A stretch of 64,000 nucleotides of DNA from Sipunculus nudus (Eukaryota > Annelida > Sipuncula > Golfingiida > Sipunculidae). The notes under the pieces were generated by a model. The model did no database searches. It was given only the letters and a program-made list of their open reading frames with translations, and had not been told where the DNA came from. The stretch covers positions 37,420,214 to 37,484,213 of the forward strand of contig CM049320.1 in NCBI GenBank assembly GCA_026874595.1, read 5' to 3'. Of the stretch, positions 48,283-58,273 are shown one piece after another. Each line of letters begins with the position of its first letter. Position 1 is the first letter of the stretch. Position numbers and translations under genes: made by a program.

Positions 48283-48411
48283 ATAATCCGACGGAATATT
48301 TCGAGAACCCAGAATCCCCAATCGGTTGTGGGAGTGTACATCCAGGGAACAGGGACGGTTATTTTGAAGAGAATAACTGTCTCTATTTCAGGTTGCCTGC
48401 GTTATGTCAGA
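48283..48411 (+). CDS. C-type-lectin-like domain exon (C-terminal half)
   Basis: This 129-bp exon lies between TTTTTTCTTCAG and the donor TCAGA|GTAAGT and is phase 1 at both ends. Joined to the preceding exon in frame it reads DGSSL then DNPTEYFENPES, PIGCGSVHP, GYFEENNCLYF and RLPALCQ. The three cysteines (GCG, NNC, ALC) match the last three of a C-type lectin domain, and the run ends where the domain normally ends. One more short exon encoding a tail and stop should follow, because the donor is intact. None was recognised before the DIRS element. Confidence 0.7.
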
Positions 48412-48489
48412 GTAAGTATTTTCTTGAAGTTGTCAGAATGCTATTATCGTATGGACTATATACAAACAAAAAGAAACTATCAAGTATCA

Positions 48490-49213
48490 TTTTTAGCTCA
48501 GCTGACTATAAGTCATCTGAGCTATAGTCGTGGTCCATTGTCTGTCGTCTGTCTGTCTGTCTGTCCGTCCGTCCGTAAGTGTGGCACGTTTCGACACCAT
48601 TGGACCTACGAATCTGAAATTCGGCATACTGTTAGATGTCCCCAAAATCTCCTACCATGCCTAACATGCACTTCGTTCCTTTGAGATATTAAGGAAAAAC
48701 CTCAATTTTTTATTAGAAATCTATTTGCACATTTCAGGACTGCCTAATATCAAGACCACTCATCTGGTTTTCTTCATATTTACTATAAATAATTCCTCTA
48801 TATAGTTCCTATCTACATGCCAGAAATTAAGTCAGTATTATTTAATTTAAAAAGTTATGGGCCAAAACATAATGGACTTTGTAAAAAAGCAGGAAAGATA
48901 TTTGGTCACTTTAGACCAAAAGTGTTAAAGGTAGGGACTTCTTTTTAGTAACACAACTTTAATTAATCAAAATTCAATTGTATACCAAAAATTAGATCAA
49001 AATCTTATAATTTTTTTTTAAATATTGGCAAAAATATAAAATTGGTACCTTAAATTTTGCCCAAGTTTGACCATGGCACGTTTTTTCCCTGTAACTGCTG
49101 TGGATTTAATTTTCAATGCATGTTTATGTTAGCATTTCAACTGCTAACACCAAAAATTTGAAACCAGTTAATCAAAAACTGTAGATTTTATTCAAGTTTT
49201 CAAGCACCATGTC
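48490..49213. mobile_element. TTTTAGCTCAGCTGA-family element, copy D (right end missing)
   Basis: Starts TTTTTAGCTCAGCTGACTATAAG with a (GTCT)n(GTCC)n leader and the family phrase CATCTGAGCTATAG. It runs up to the DIRS repeat at 49,214 with no family right end, so it was probably truncated by, or is the insertion site of, the DIRS element. Confidence 0.6.
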
Positions 49214-49289
49214 TTTCAGCAAATCTACGTCACAACAAACAAGTAAACAGTAAATAATTTATTTATAACATAAAAATAAATTATAATGT
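49214..49289. repeat. DIRS split direct repeat, outer copy
   Basis: A 76-bp sequence beginning TTTCAGCAAATCTACGTCAC and ending AATTATAATGT, identical to 49,493-49,568 (offset 279 bp). Confidence 0.85.
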
Positions 49290-49492
49290 GCCTTATCCAT
49301 GCCCAGTGCTTCACCATCACCGAACCGTCTTAACCTAGGTAGCCTGGTCATTAATATATGATAATTATGATTAATATATTACCACTTAGCACCTAGCATG
49401 AATAAATTACCGTAAGCGACCTAGCGCTTACGAAGTGCAGCTGACCGCCGCAGGCGGCAGCACATGCAGTTTAATTGTTTGTGTGACTACTA
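49290..49492. repeat. DIRS terminal segment between the split repeats
   Basis: This 203-bp segment contains two short hairpins: GTAAGCG...CGCTTAC (about 49,411-49,430) and CCGCC-GCA-GGCGG (about 49,446-49,458). In split-direct-repeat DIRS-like elements (PAT/Ngaro type) the segment between the two B repeats is a copy of the element's other terminus. That other terminus was not found here. Confidence 0.5.
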
Positions 49493-49568
49493 TTTCAGCA
49501 AATCTACGTCACAACAAACAAGTAAACAGTAAATAATTTATTTATAACATAAAAATAAATTATAATGT
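49493..49568. repeat. DIRS split direct repeat, inner copy
   Basis: Identical over 76 bp to 49,214-49,289. It lies 131 bp beyond the recombinase stop codon on the minus strand, as expected for the inner 3' repeat. Confidence 0.85.
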
Positions 49569-49698
49569 ACCTAATACAGAGTATATCCATAACACCAAAA
49601 TGAGAAACAAGTAAAAAAAGACTAGGCCTGTATGACATGCCCATCTGAAGATAAGAAAACAGGAAATGAAAGCACATGAATGTGCAAATAAAAACTAA

Positions 49699-50985
49699 TT
49701 ACTGTGACAGCATGAACGATGTGTACTCCTTTGGTGCTCTACAGGATACATAATGTTCAAAGAAAACAGATCTAGACTTCCATCTACCAATATGCATAGC
49801 TGTGTCAGGATCACATTGGTGCTCAGCTGCCCTTGTGGCAGCTGAGGGACGGAAACATTTAGCAGAAAAACCCTGTCCACCAAGGCCTGCAGCAGTAATA
49901 CTGTCCTGTAAAATCTGACCTACCGTAGCAGCAGAAATAGCAGAGTATGGCTTCCTAAGAGTAAGGAACACTGGGCCCTTTGGCCCTCTCATATGAGATG
50001 TCCGGACAATATAAGTCTGTAGGCAAAGTACAGGGTCGAGCTGTCTATCAGCACAATGGGGCACAGTAACGGAAAACCCTGATCTATCAGTGTCATTCTT
50101 TATTCCATGGTAAGTAACAGTAAGGGATCCATCGTTGTTAAACTCTAATTGGTCCATGGAAAATAACATGCGCTTAGCATCACCTGACCCTGGGTCAAAC
50201 TGAACAGCCTTAGGTGCAAGATCAGAGGGTCTAAGCATGTAAGTCATAGAGAGGAGTGTGATTGCTTTCATACGTAGTTGCTTTATTGACAGCTTGTCAT
50301 TCTCTGGCCAAGCTTTGAAGAGATCAGTAAATGGTTCCACTGGGAGCAATTTTACACGTCTACGAGGGACAGTGGTACCTGACTTGATCAAGGCATCCAC
50401 CAGTCTTCTAATATTATTATCAACAGTAATATCAGGCAACTGATAGGCCACATAGCAGTGAGACAAAGCAGCAAGCATGGATTGTAGAGTGGACCTAGGC
50501 CTATCAGACGCATCAGATAGTACACATAGAAAATCTGCTAGGTCTGCCGTTTTCGTTGGTGGGAACACAACCTTGTTTTCCTTGCAAAAGTAAAATAACT
50601 TGTTTAAAAGTCTGTTATAAAGCTGTAATGTGGACTGAGACAGACTGAAAGGGAGCTGCACTGCAGCACGTGACCAACCTATGGCAAGTAGCTGATCTTG
50701 CCAGAGATTCGCCAAGCATACAGGCGCCACCCTGGGTTCTTTAACGGTTCCGGCTGCAGTCCCAGTGGTATTACCCACCGTTTGTTTCTCGGTAGCCTGA
50801 CAGGCCTGTCTATGCATAAGCTGAGGAGCCTGTGGAACCAAGACTGACTGGGCCACCAGGGGGCGATCAGGGTAGCGTCTGCCTTCTGAGAGACGACTGG
50901 GGCCAGCACTCGCGGAATTAGCCAAAACGGGCAGTTTACAAAGTTGTTGCATCCCCCCCCCCCCAGTTGGTTTGGGCCAGGGCAT
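49699..50985 (-). CDS. DIRS tyrosine recombinase
   Basis: This is the integrase of the DIRS element, which recombines a circular cDNA into the genome. The frame encodes up to 428 residues. The N-terminal SAM-like core-binding region spans about 110-205 (STLQLYNRLLNKLF, ADFLCVLSD), and the catalytic domain about 215-420. Catalytic residues visible are Arg252 (MLRPSDLAP), the R379/R385 box (KCFRPSAATRAAE), the IGRWKS segment at 399 and nucleophile Tyr412 (FFEHYVS). The first 11 residues cross the G tract at 50,953-50,964, so their frame depends on its length. ATG codons at 50,952 (MQQL) or 50,817 (MHRQ) are safer starts. The gene overlaps the end of RT by up to about 270 bp in another frame, as known for DIRS elements. 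Confidence 0.88.
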   Translation of the reverse strand: MPWPKPTGGGGMQQLCKLPVLANSASAGPSRLSEGRRYPDRPLVAQSVLVPQAPQLMHRQACQATEKQTVGNTTGTAAGTVKEPRVAPVCLANLWQDQLLAIGWSRAAVQLPFSLSQSTLQLYNRLLNKLFYFCKENKVVFPPTKTADLADFLCVLSDASDRPRSTLQSMLAALSHCYVAYQLPDITVDNNIRRLVDALIKSGTTVPRRRVKLLPVEPFTDLFKAWPENDKLSIKQLRMKAITLLSMTYMLRPSDLAPKAVQFDPGSGDAKRMLFSMDQLEFNNDGSLTVTYHGIKNDTDRSGFSVTVPHCADRQLDPVLCLQTYIVRTSHMRGPKGPVFLTLRKPYSAISAATVGQILQDSITAAGLGGQGFSAKCFRPSAATRAAEHQCDPDTAMHIGRWKSRSVFFEHYVSCRAPKEYTSFMLSQ

Positions 50986-52564
50986 CGACAGCCTCGGTTA
51001 GTGGATCCCAGTACAGGCTGTTGTATCTGGGGAGCTGAGTTGTTATGAGGGATGCAAACCGGTCTATGTCGTGAGGACCCCACAGTCGGTCTAACATTTG
51101 AAATAAGCGAGGGCTCATCATCCAGTCGTAAGTAGTTAGCTTTCGTGATAATAAGTCGGCATGAGTATTTTCTGGACCAGCCAAATGATTCGCAGAGAGG
51201 TCTATCTGATTGTTGTATGCGGCAGCCCATATAGCCCTTGCTACATGTGTCAGTTGTAAACATGGGCCGCCTAAGTGGTTGATGTAGGCAACACTGGAGA
51301 TATTGTCTGTTAGAACCTGTACAACCTTTCCCTTGAGAAGAGGCATAAAAGTTAGTAAGGCTAACAGTATGGCGAACAGCTCCCTGTAGTTTGACGACTG
51401 ATGGGTGGTGAATACATCCCATAAGCCGCTTGCCTCCATGTTGTTGCATACAGCCCCCCAGCCGGAGGCTGATGCGTCTGTTACAAGTTGTACCTGAATG
51501 GACTTGTTGGTTACTGGGCTCCCATTCCAGGTGGTTAGGGCACACAGCCACCAACGAAGATCCCTGCAAGTGGCGGGATTTAGACATAGTCGGTCTGTCC
51601 ATGAGTTTCTTGTAGCAAGTAACCGATACAAATTGCGAAGAAGTAGTTTGGCAGGTAAAATACACAATGTCATACTAATACATTGGCCTGCTATACGTGC
51701 TAGTGCCCTAGCAGTTAGCCAACCTTGATTTAAGGCTCTATTTATATCCTTCCTAAGTCTCCTCACCCTATCTTTGGGAATATAAATCCAAGTTTTGTTA
51801 TCATTTGTAACGGTACATATTTTATAACCAAGGAAATTAACCACATGACTCGGAACCAGATTGGATTTTTCCCAGTTTATAAACCAGCCAAGATTCTGTA
51901 ATACTGTTAGCAGTAAATCTTTGTGTGCATCAATATTATGACTATCTACCATTAATATGAAGTCATCAACATAAGCAACAACCCTCAAGTTGTTTTCTCT
52001 CAAATATTTAACTACAGGCCTAATACACTTCTGGAAATAAAATGGAGAAACACATAAACCAAAGGGTAAAACCTGCCATACATAGTATTTTCCCCTCCAG
52101 GAAAACCCTAAATACTGTTGGTGCTCCCTGAGAACAGGGATATGATAAAAACCATTGCGTATATCAAGTGTGATAAGTTTGTCATGAGGCTTGACAAGTG
52201 ACTGTACAGTTCTAATATCCTCTTGTTTGAATGAAGGTACATCACAGCACCTGTTTACCTCTCGAAGATCTATAATTAGTCTCAACTGGTTATTTCTCTT
52301 CGGCACCACTGAAATGGGAGACACACAAGTAGGTGTAGAGTCAACCTGTCTCACAGCCCCTGATTGCAATAAGCATTCAAGTTCATTGTCAATAAACACA
52401 CAGTGTTTAGAATCAACAACCCTATTTTGGAATTCAAAATGTTGAGGTAATACCCTGAACGGTATTGCAACACCATGTGTTAACCAGCTAGTGACTTGTG
52501 AAGGCGCCCCAATGTTTTCATAAGCTTTAGCATTTAATGAGTCTGCTGAAAATGGTATACACAT
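50679..52564 (-). pseudogene. DIRS reverse transcriptase-RNase H, frameshifted at a G tract
   Basis: The frame from 52,564 encodes RT (residues about 50-260) with LRLIIDLREVN, LDIRNGFYHIP, QVLPFGL and the catalytic YVDD at 198-201. RNase H (about 355-475) follows with Asp363 (TDAS), Glu395 (NYRE), Asp420 (LTDN) and Asp470 (ADLLSR). At NWGGG the frame enters a run of 12 G (C on the plus strand, 50,953-50,964) and then stops at 50,936. In the neighbouring frame the conserved C-terminal domain continues directly (NNFVNCPFWLIPRVL, IAPWWPSQSWFHRLLSL) to a stop at 50,679. A tract of 10 or 13 G would restore one frame. Start assumed at MCIPFSADSL; a 52-bp tandem duplication (52,532-52,636) straddles that start. 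Confidence 0.88.
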
Positions 52565-52636
52565 AGTCCATGGGCATCAAAATTATCAATGAGTCTGCTG
52601 GAAACTGTATACACATTGTCCATGGGCGTCAAAAGT
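52532..52636. repeat. 52-bp tandem duplication at the RT start
   Basis: Two adjacent copies of a phrase containing AATGAGTCTGCTG, GTATACACAT and GTCCATGGGC. They differ at a few positions. The duplication covers the ATG of the RT frame. Confidence 0.8.
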
Positions 52637-52703
52637 AGGCAGCAGTGTTGAGAATCAACAGAAGAAGCTAAAAATCTAAATGTTAACAGCACAGTGTCAC
52701 CAA

Positions 52704-53507
52704 TCAGTTCTGATCATGGGCGTCCTGCTGGGATGGCCTTGAATATGGAACACCAGAATCTTGGAAGTTCCGGAATGCAGAGGTATTGGCATTGTACTGT
52801 CTTGACTGATAACGACCACGATACCCAGGCCTGTATCCAAAACCTCTGAGACGGCTTTATGACCTCTCTCTGTCATGTGCTTGGTTCTGCGGGATAATGC
52901 TGTTTGCTATGCGAAGATTTTCAATTGCCCTCGGTGGTAAGGCAGACGTATTTTTCTGCAGGGTACGAAAAATTCTGGAGGCTTGCGGATATTGTGAGCG
53001 AACAATTAAGTCTGCATACTCATCTTGCAAGGACTGCACATGCGCCAGGTTTATCAGGTATATGTGGTTAAGTTCTTGTTCGAGGGCCTTATCCTGTGGT
53101 AGTGTTGCCAAGAGTTTTAATGTAGTTTCAGCATAACGAGCCGACTTACTAATAACATTGAGCAGTGGTTGGTCATTGCGTGGCACTCCTTGTCTACAGT
53201 CATGTACCTTATGGTCAGCAGGAAGCACAACATGAGCTAGAGAGTCACGTAATGATTTGAACTGTCCTTGCAAATCTTCCTCAGGGTGATTCACTGTACC
53301 GTGACCAGGACTGAGGGGGCCCCTCAAGCAGTGACAGGGGCAAGAATTATCAGATGCGGCCTGGTGTGGCAAAGCATGTGCTACAAAAGTCGCACTGTTT
53401 ATCTGAGTCGAATCAGTACTCACGGGCCACAGGCACTTGACATGATAAACACAGCCTATGGGCGATAATAGAAGTACGACAGCGTCCCTCCCTTCCCTGC
53501 TGTTCAA
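52704..53507 (-). pseudogene. DIRS gag-like ORF1, one nonsense codon, 5' truncated
   Basis: The frame from 53,507 encodes 216 residues, with a conserved block ISKSARYAETTLKLLATLP, LAHVQSLQDEYADLIV, and QYPQASRIFRTLQK followed by ALPPRAIENLRIANS, which I recognise as the DIRS gag-like C-terminal region. A TAA at 52,857-52,859 interrupts it. In the same frame the coding continues as an RG-rich tail (RGFGYRPGYRGRYQ) to a natural stop near 52,705, just upstream of RT. The first codon here is TTG, not ATG, and a stop lies slightly further upstream, so the N-terminal part of gag is missing. Confidence 0.7.
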
Positions 53508-53554
53508 GGATTTCTTAGCACTAATAAAACTAATTTTTCCTTACTTTGAGTTGT

Positions 53555-53564
53555 CTTTCATCTG
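53555..53564. repeat. Target-site duplication, left copy, of the foldback element
   Basis: CTTTCATCTG, identical to 55,199-55,208. Confidence 0.7.
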
Positions 53565-54635
53565 GGTACCGGTCAACCCGTACCCAAGTCATCTCGTACT
53601 CAAGTCATCTCGTATCACCCCAAGTCATCTCGTACTCAATCGCGGGTCATCTCGTACCCCCACCAAAGTCATCTCGTAACCAAACATTAGTTACACAGAA
53701 GGCAATGGGTTTCATTTGTAAATATATAAATATGTAGTCTGTGTCAAAAGGAATATGGAAATAACATGTTCACTGGAAAAAAAAAACAGTTCTCCTTCAG
53801 AGAGGTGAACTTTTTATTTAGTATTTCATGTTCGGCAAGGCCAATAAAGGGATAAATCCGTTGGATTTATACGGTGAATTTAGTATATATATATTAATAT
53901 GTAGCCTGTTCAATATATGTAAATATTATGTTCTTGTTAAGTTCTCCCTGTAATCATTTAGTAGCTTAGTAGCATGGTTTACCATGCATTTAAGAGTTTA
54001 TGTTCCACAATATCATCGATAATTTACATTATTCTCAAATCAGTAACCTTTCAGTATATTGTGAAATAGAAAAAGAAAATATTTTATAAGCTAATGAGGT
54101 AGGCCTATGTACCGTATGTATTGATAGTGTCAGTTAATTACTCCCATGCACACTGCTGAATGAGCCGTGTGCATGCATCTCAGTGTCATATCAGGTGGCT
54201 ATACTAGTACCTGGATGGGTCACCAGAACCCCAGCAATTAATGCAGTCAGGACACTGCTGGGACACGTTTCCTCTTATATTATGGATTTCTTTCTGTGAT
54301 ATCGTTATCATATGTAAAATACTGCATTTTATTTTATACGTCTGCGCCCAACATACCATGACAAGAGACACTACATTCAAAATACCCTTTAATATATTAA
54401 GGAAAAATAAAATGAATATCAAAGCTAATTATTTTTTTCTCAAATTTAATAATTAACTATCAAATGTAATATTTTCACATAGGCTCTTGTTTTTAGCCTC
54501 CCCCTTGCGAGTATGATACGGAAAAAAATACCAATTTCATAACAGAAACTGATTAATACAAAAAAAAAATTTCAAATATTTTGCGCCTCTCCCCCTCCCT
54601 AATTTTTTTCACCTGACTTTTTTCTACATGTTTGA

Positions 54636-54637
<2 letters not shown>

Positions 54638-54701
<64 letters not shown>
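54638..54701. repeat. (TA)n microsatellite
   Basis: About 32 TA units inside the foldback core, directly before the palindrome. Another TA-rich tract with (GT)n follows at 54,778-54,830. Confidence 0.95.
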
Positions 54702-54703
<2 letters not shown>

Positions 54704-54705
54704 CT

Positions 54706-54742
54706 AAAGTTAAGATAAATAGTGCCTATTTATCTTAACTTT
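54706..54742. repeat. Perfect 17-bp palindrome with 3-nt loop
   Basis: AAAGTTAAGATAAATAG, TGC, then the exact reverse complement. It is flanked by (TA)n, so the single strand could form an extended cruciform. It lies inside the foldback element. Confidence 0.9.
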
Positions 54743-55198
54743 CGCTTCAACTACAGACTAACACGGCTATACCACTTATATATATATATATATATATTTA
54801 TATATGTGTGTGTGTGTGTGCGTGTGTGTGTTCCTAACGATTGAGTGCTCGTACGGGCCCTTAAGAAACAGCTAGGGCTGCACGTTGAACACAAGTAATT
54901 GTGTTTATTATATGTCCTTAATATATTACAGCCCTTTTATTTGTTGACCACTTTAAAACGCCATGCATTTCTAACAATTTATAGATATATATATATATAT
55001 TAAAATTAAAAAATGTTACTTTGGATTTCGTCTGCAGTCTGGTTATACACTGGCTTTGGGGTACGAGATGACTTTGTTTGGTGGTACGAGATGACTTACC
55101 TTTGATTACGAGATGACTTACTTGTGGGTACGAGATGACCTAATTGGGTACGAGATAACTTATGTACGAGATGACTTGGGTACGAGGTGACCAGAAGC

Positions 55199-55208
55199 CT
55201 TTCATCTG
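55199..55208. repeat. Target-site duplication, right copy, of the foldback element
   Basis: CTTTCATCTG, identical to 53,555-53,564. Confidence 0.7.
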
Positions 55209-58200
55209 ATATATATGATTATCTAATTGAAAAACTGAGTCTTTTAACATGACTTCTTGGAACCCGTTCTCTCGGATGAAATTATAGCACAAGGTATGCA
55301 GGCTGACATCTTGTATAGTCTCGACACCAGGGGTCACGTCGGGAATCAACAAGAACAACAAATGAATATTCAAGTTTTTTCCCGGGAGAGGCTTCCTTTT
55401 GTCGGATCAGCGGAGAGGTAAGAAATAGTCCTCATTAACATACAAAGCTCAATGGTGATTGGTGACCCAATAATAAGATTAGATCCAGTTGCATTCATTA
55501 AAATAACATTATGACCCATAACCCAACCGGAAGTACCGGGAATCCCCGCACTGAATGGTCTTCTGTCATTAGATTGCCTTGGCTCTGATGTAAACAAAAC
55601 AAGCACACGATGGGAAACCCCCATATAACACGTGGCTAATTTGAGTAAATACTGCCTTAAAATGCTTTGTTTGTATAATTAAATAGCCTTTTTCTTTCCC
55701 AGGGGTCACGACAGTTGCGCCAAATATAAATAAATAAATAAAAGGGCGCCACAGCTGGGTGAACACAGACACTTGATACTTTGCAAGACAATATCAACTG
55801 TTTAGAATGGAAGAGATCATAATATCTTGGTAGGTTAGAAAAGAAATATTAATGAGTACCAGATGAACTAAATCTAAAATAAAAATTTGTTTACAATCAT
55901 TTTTTCAAAGAAGTGCATATTTACATTATTTCCATATTTTTTAAAAAGCATTTTGTCACTCTTATCAGTCTCAAAAACAGTATCCCAATGTAATTATAGG
56001 TGTGTGTGGGGGGGGGGGGGGGGGGACCTGCACACCAGCAGTCACTCTTTCACACATTACAGAATTGTGTGTGTGTGTGGGGGGGGGGGGGGACCTGCAC
56101 ACCAGCAGTCACTCTTTCACACATTACAGAATTTATGTCTGAATATAAATACACAGTTTGGTAGAATTTTTTTTAAATCTAATGATTAATTATTTATCAT
56201 TATTTGAATGGCTGTAAGCTGATATTCATGATTTCTTTGAACATGATGAACAAAATGTTACAATAATTAATTGTAGATTATTTATTGCCTGAATTATTGA
56301 TATCAATTTAAATCCATGTAACATATGTACCTCTGTGTCCTTTGTGTGTGAAAGTGGTATATTACACATTGGTGACAAATCCAAAAATTTAGGGGGGGGG
56401 GGGGGCAATGGTTGTGTTAAATTTTTAATAGATTTATTACAATTACAGTTGTATCCAAAAGATACAATATACTATGAATGTATATTAGTCTTGTGACATA
56501 GTTGAAACGATGGCTTTACATTAATGGTCAGGTTTAAATCAAAATATTATAAACAGTACAAAATTACAAGAAACTAAAGGAATAAATAATTACTTGGGAA
56601 GTTCAACAAAGTGTACAATTTTGTATTCTATCCTGGCTATCATAAGAATATAATGTCATATTCAGGAGGTATTTTAGTTGGTCTTTTAAAGATCATGATA
56701 GTTTAGTGTTTTAAGTGGTAGAAATTCATCATACATTCCAAGGAAAGTGTCCCAAAATGCTCCATTGTGACTTCATGTTTAAAAATTTTCCCAGGAAGGG
56801 AAGGGGACATCCTCTCCAAGAGTTAAGTCAGAAGCTATATTATAAATTAATTCATAAACTTTATGTGTTTATATGTGTGCATGCACATGTATATGTATGC
56901 AAAGGTGTATGGCTGTAGGTATAGATGTAATTTTGTAGGACAGATATTTTCAATGGGGAAGAAAATTTGTTTGTGTTACAGAAAAAAAAATGCCTTAAAG
57001 TAAGAAAATAATGATGGTCTTTGAAACTGAAAAAAAAAAAAAATCACCTGATGAGATGGAAAATGTCATAGCCCCTCCCCCTCCCTCCATCAAATGGTCT
57101 TGGCCCTTAAAACCTTGGAAATATTTGTAAAATATGTTTGTTAAAGCATGTTTTTGATGACCTTTTTATACCTTAGTCCTAAACAATAACCCAATTAAAC
57201 AAATAAATCATTGACCCTGTTCTAAGGTTTAAAAGGTGGTTTTGTGTGCTTGACGGTATAAGGGTGGGTGCAGAGGAAGGGAGTGTGTTTAATTTGTATT
57301 TTCACATACATCAAAGCACATTTGAATATTTCTATATTTCTATATCTATTTTTTTATTTCATACATAACAAGATATTATCAGCATTGTTCAGTGCTACAA
57401 TTTTACGTGGACTTTACACTTGTTATTTAAGTCTTTAACAATAATTTTAGCAATCCTGATATATTTAGCAACAGATATTTTAAAGAATTTAAAAATGGCC
57501 AACTCTCAACCAATATGGCATTCTGTTAATTGATGATAATTAGATTTCTGATGTAACCTTCTCTTGGTTGTAATTAACAATAATTCTAATACTTATAAGT
57601 ATTACAATATCTTTGAGTTGTGTATCACTTGTCTGAAGTCTGAAAAGAAGTTATTAACACATTTTCATAATAAGATGCAATTTTGGGCTTGATTTGCTGC
57701 TAGATGGCTCATAGCAGTTTACACACCAATAAGAATATCTACATAAATAACTTGACTAAATGTATTGACAGACCACTCTATAGAGGAAATTATATTGTCC
57801 TCTTTAGTGTTAATAAATGAGCGTCACTTCCTTAATAAATGACAGGGGATCTCTTGTAGCTCTCACAGCTGTCACTCTCACTGCTCTCAGATCTAAAGTA
57901 GTTTGAAATTTGTTTTTAACATTACATGCCAGCCAAGTTTCTGATATATATAGTGATATGATATATGTCAGGGGTGGATTTTCCTGGCAGAAGCAGGTTT
58001 CTATGGGCCTCCTGAGCATGCAAAACCCATCTCATATATTTTACAGAAATTAAGCAATCATAACAGGGCCAGTCCATTTGATGCAATATATTTAGAATGT
58101 TCTATTAGGAAATATGGGAAATATAACTGCTGTTTGAACATGATGTTAAAATTGGCTGACAAGACAGGGATGCCAACCCAAAATTTTCTATTCACAGGAA

Positions 58201-58273
58201 ATGTTTCATTATTTAGTTGTTGCATGTATGTGCATGATCCACACAGATATTAATGATTTAATTGTGTTTCCAG
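55209..58273. other. Spacer upstream of the P-type transposase exon
   Basis: No gene supported. If the transposase gene at 58,274 has 5' exons (for example a THAP zinc finger) they should lie here, but I found no C...C...FP...W pattern. It contains two copies of a ~68-bp unit with long G tracts (56,001-56,131), a further 14-base G tract (56,392-56,405) and A-rich runs. Confidence 0.4.
56001..56131. repeat. Two-unit tandem repeat with long G tracts
   Basis: Each unit is (GT)n, a G run (18 bases at 56,008-56,025; 14 at 56,079-56,092) and an identical 46-bp tail containing ACCTGCACACCAGCAGTC and CACACATTACAGAATT. Confidence 0.9.

Larger units (their letters stand above)
49214..53507 (-). mobile_element. 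DIRS-type tyrosine-recombinase retrotransposon, 5' end missing
   Basis: Minus-strand order: gag-like ORF, RT-RNase H, tyrosine recombinase, then split direct repeats. RT plus tyrosine recombinase in place of an integrase defines DIRS-like elements. The split repeats fit the PAT/Ngaro arrangement better than DIRS1's inverted repeats. One nonsense codon in gag and one homopolymer frameshift in RT inactivate this copy or need recoding. The 5' terminus beyond about 53,550 is absent; a foldback element starts there. Confidence 0.85.
53565..55198. mobile_element. Foldback element with GTACGAGATGACTT array termini
   Basis: The left terminus (53,565-53,692) carries five AAGTCATCTCGTA-type words. The right terminus (about 55,060-55,190) carries seven words of the reverse complement, GTACGAGATGACTT. 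The outermost parts align as inverted repeats: GGTCAACCCGTACCC on the left against GGTCACCTCGTACCC from the right strand, both followed by AAGTCATCTCGTAC. A 10-bp direct repeat (CTTTCATCTG) flanks the whole. A roughly 1.37 kb core has no transposase and contains (TA)n tracts around a perfect palindrome. The 10-bp target duplication and long structured inverted ends resemble Mutator-like (MULE) or foldback non-autonomous elements. Confidence 0.75.

Noticed and set aside
48262-48684. 140-codon plus-strand frame over the second CTLD exon
   Set aside because: It is in a different frame from the exon, crosses the good donor at 48,412 and runs into a (GTCT)n repeat leader, so it is a shadow.
50679-51665. 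Complete 328-codon frame as a separate gene
   Set aside because: Its first two thirds is antisense-like noise in the RT region. Only the last third is meaningful, as the displaced C-terminus of RT.
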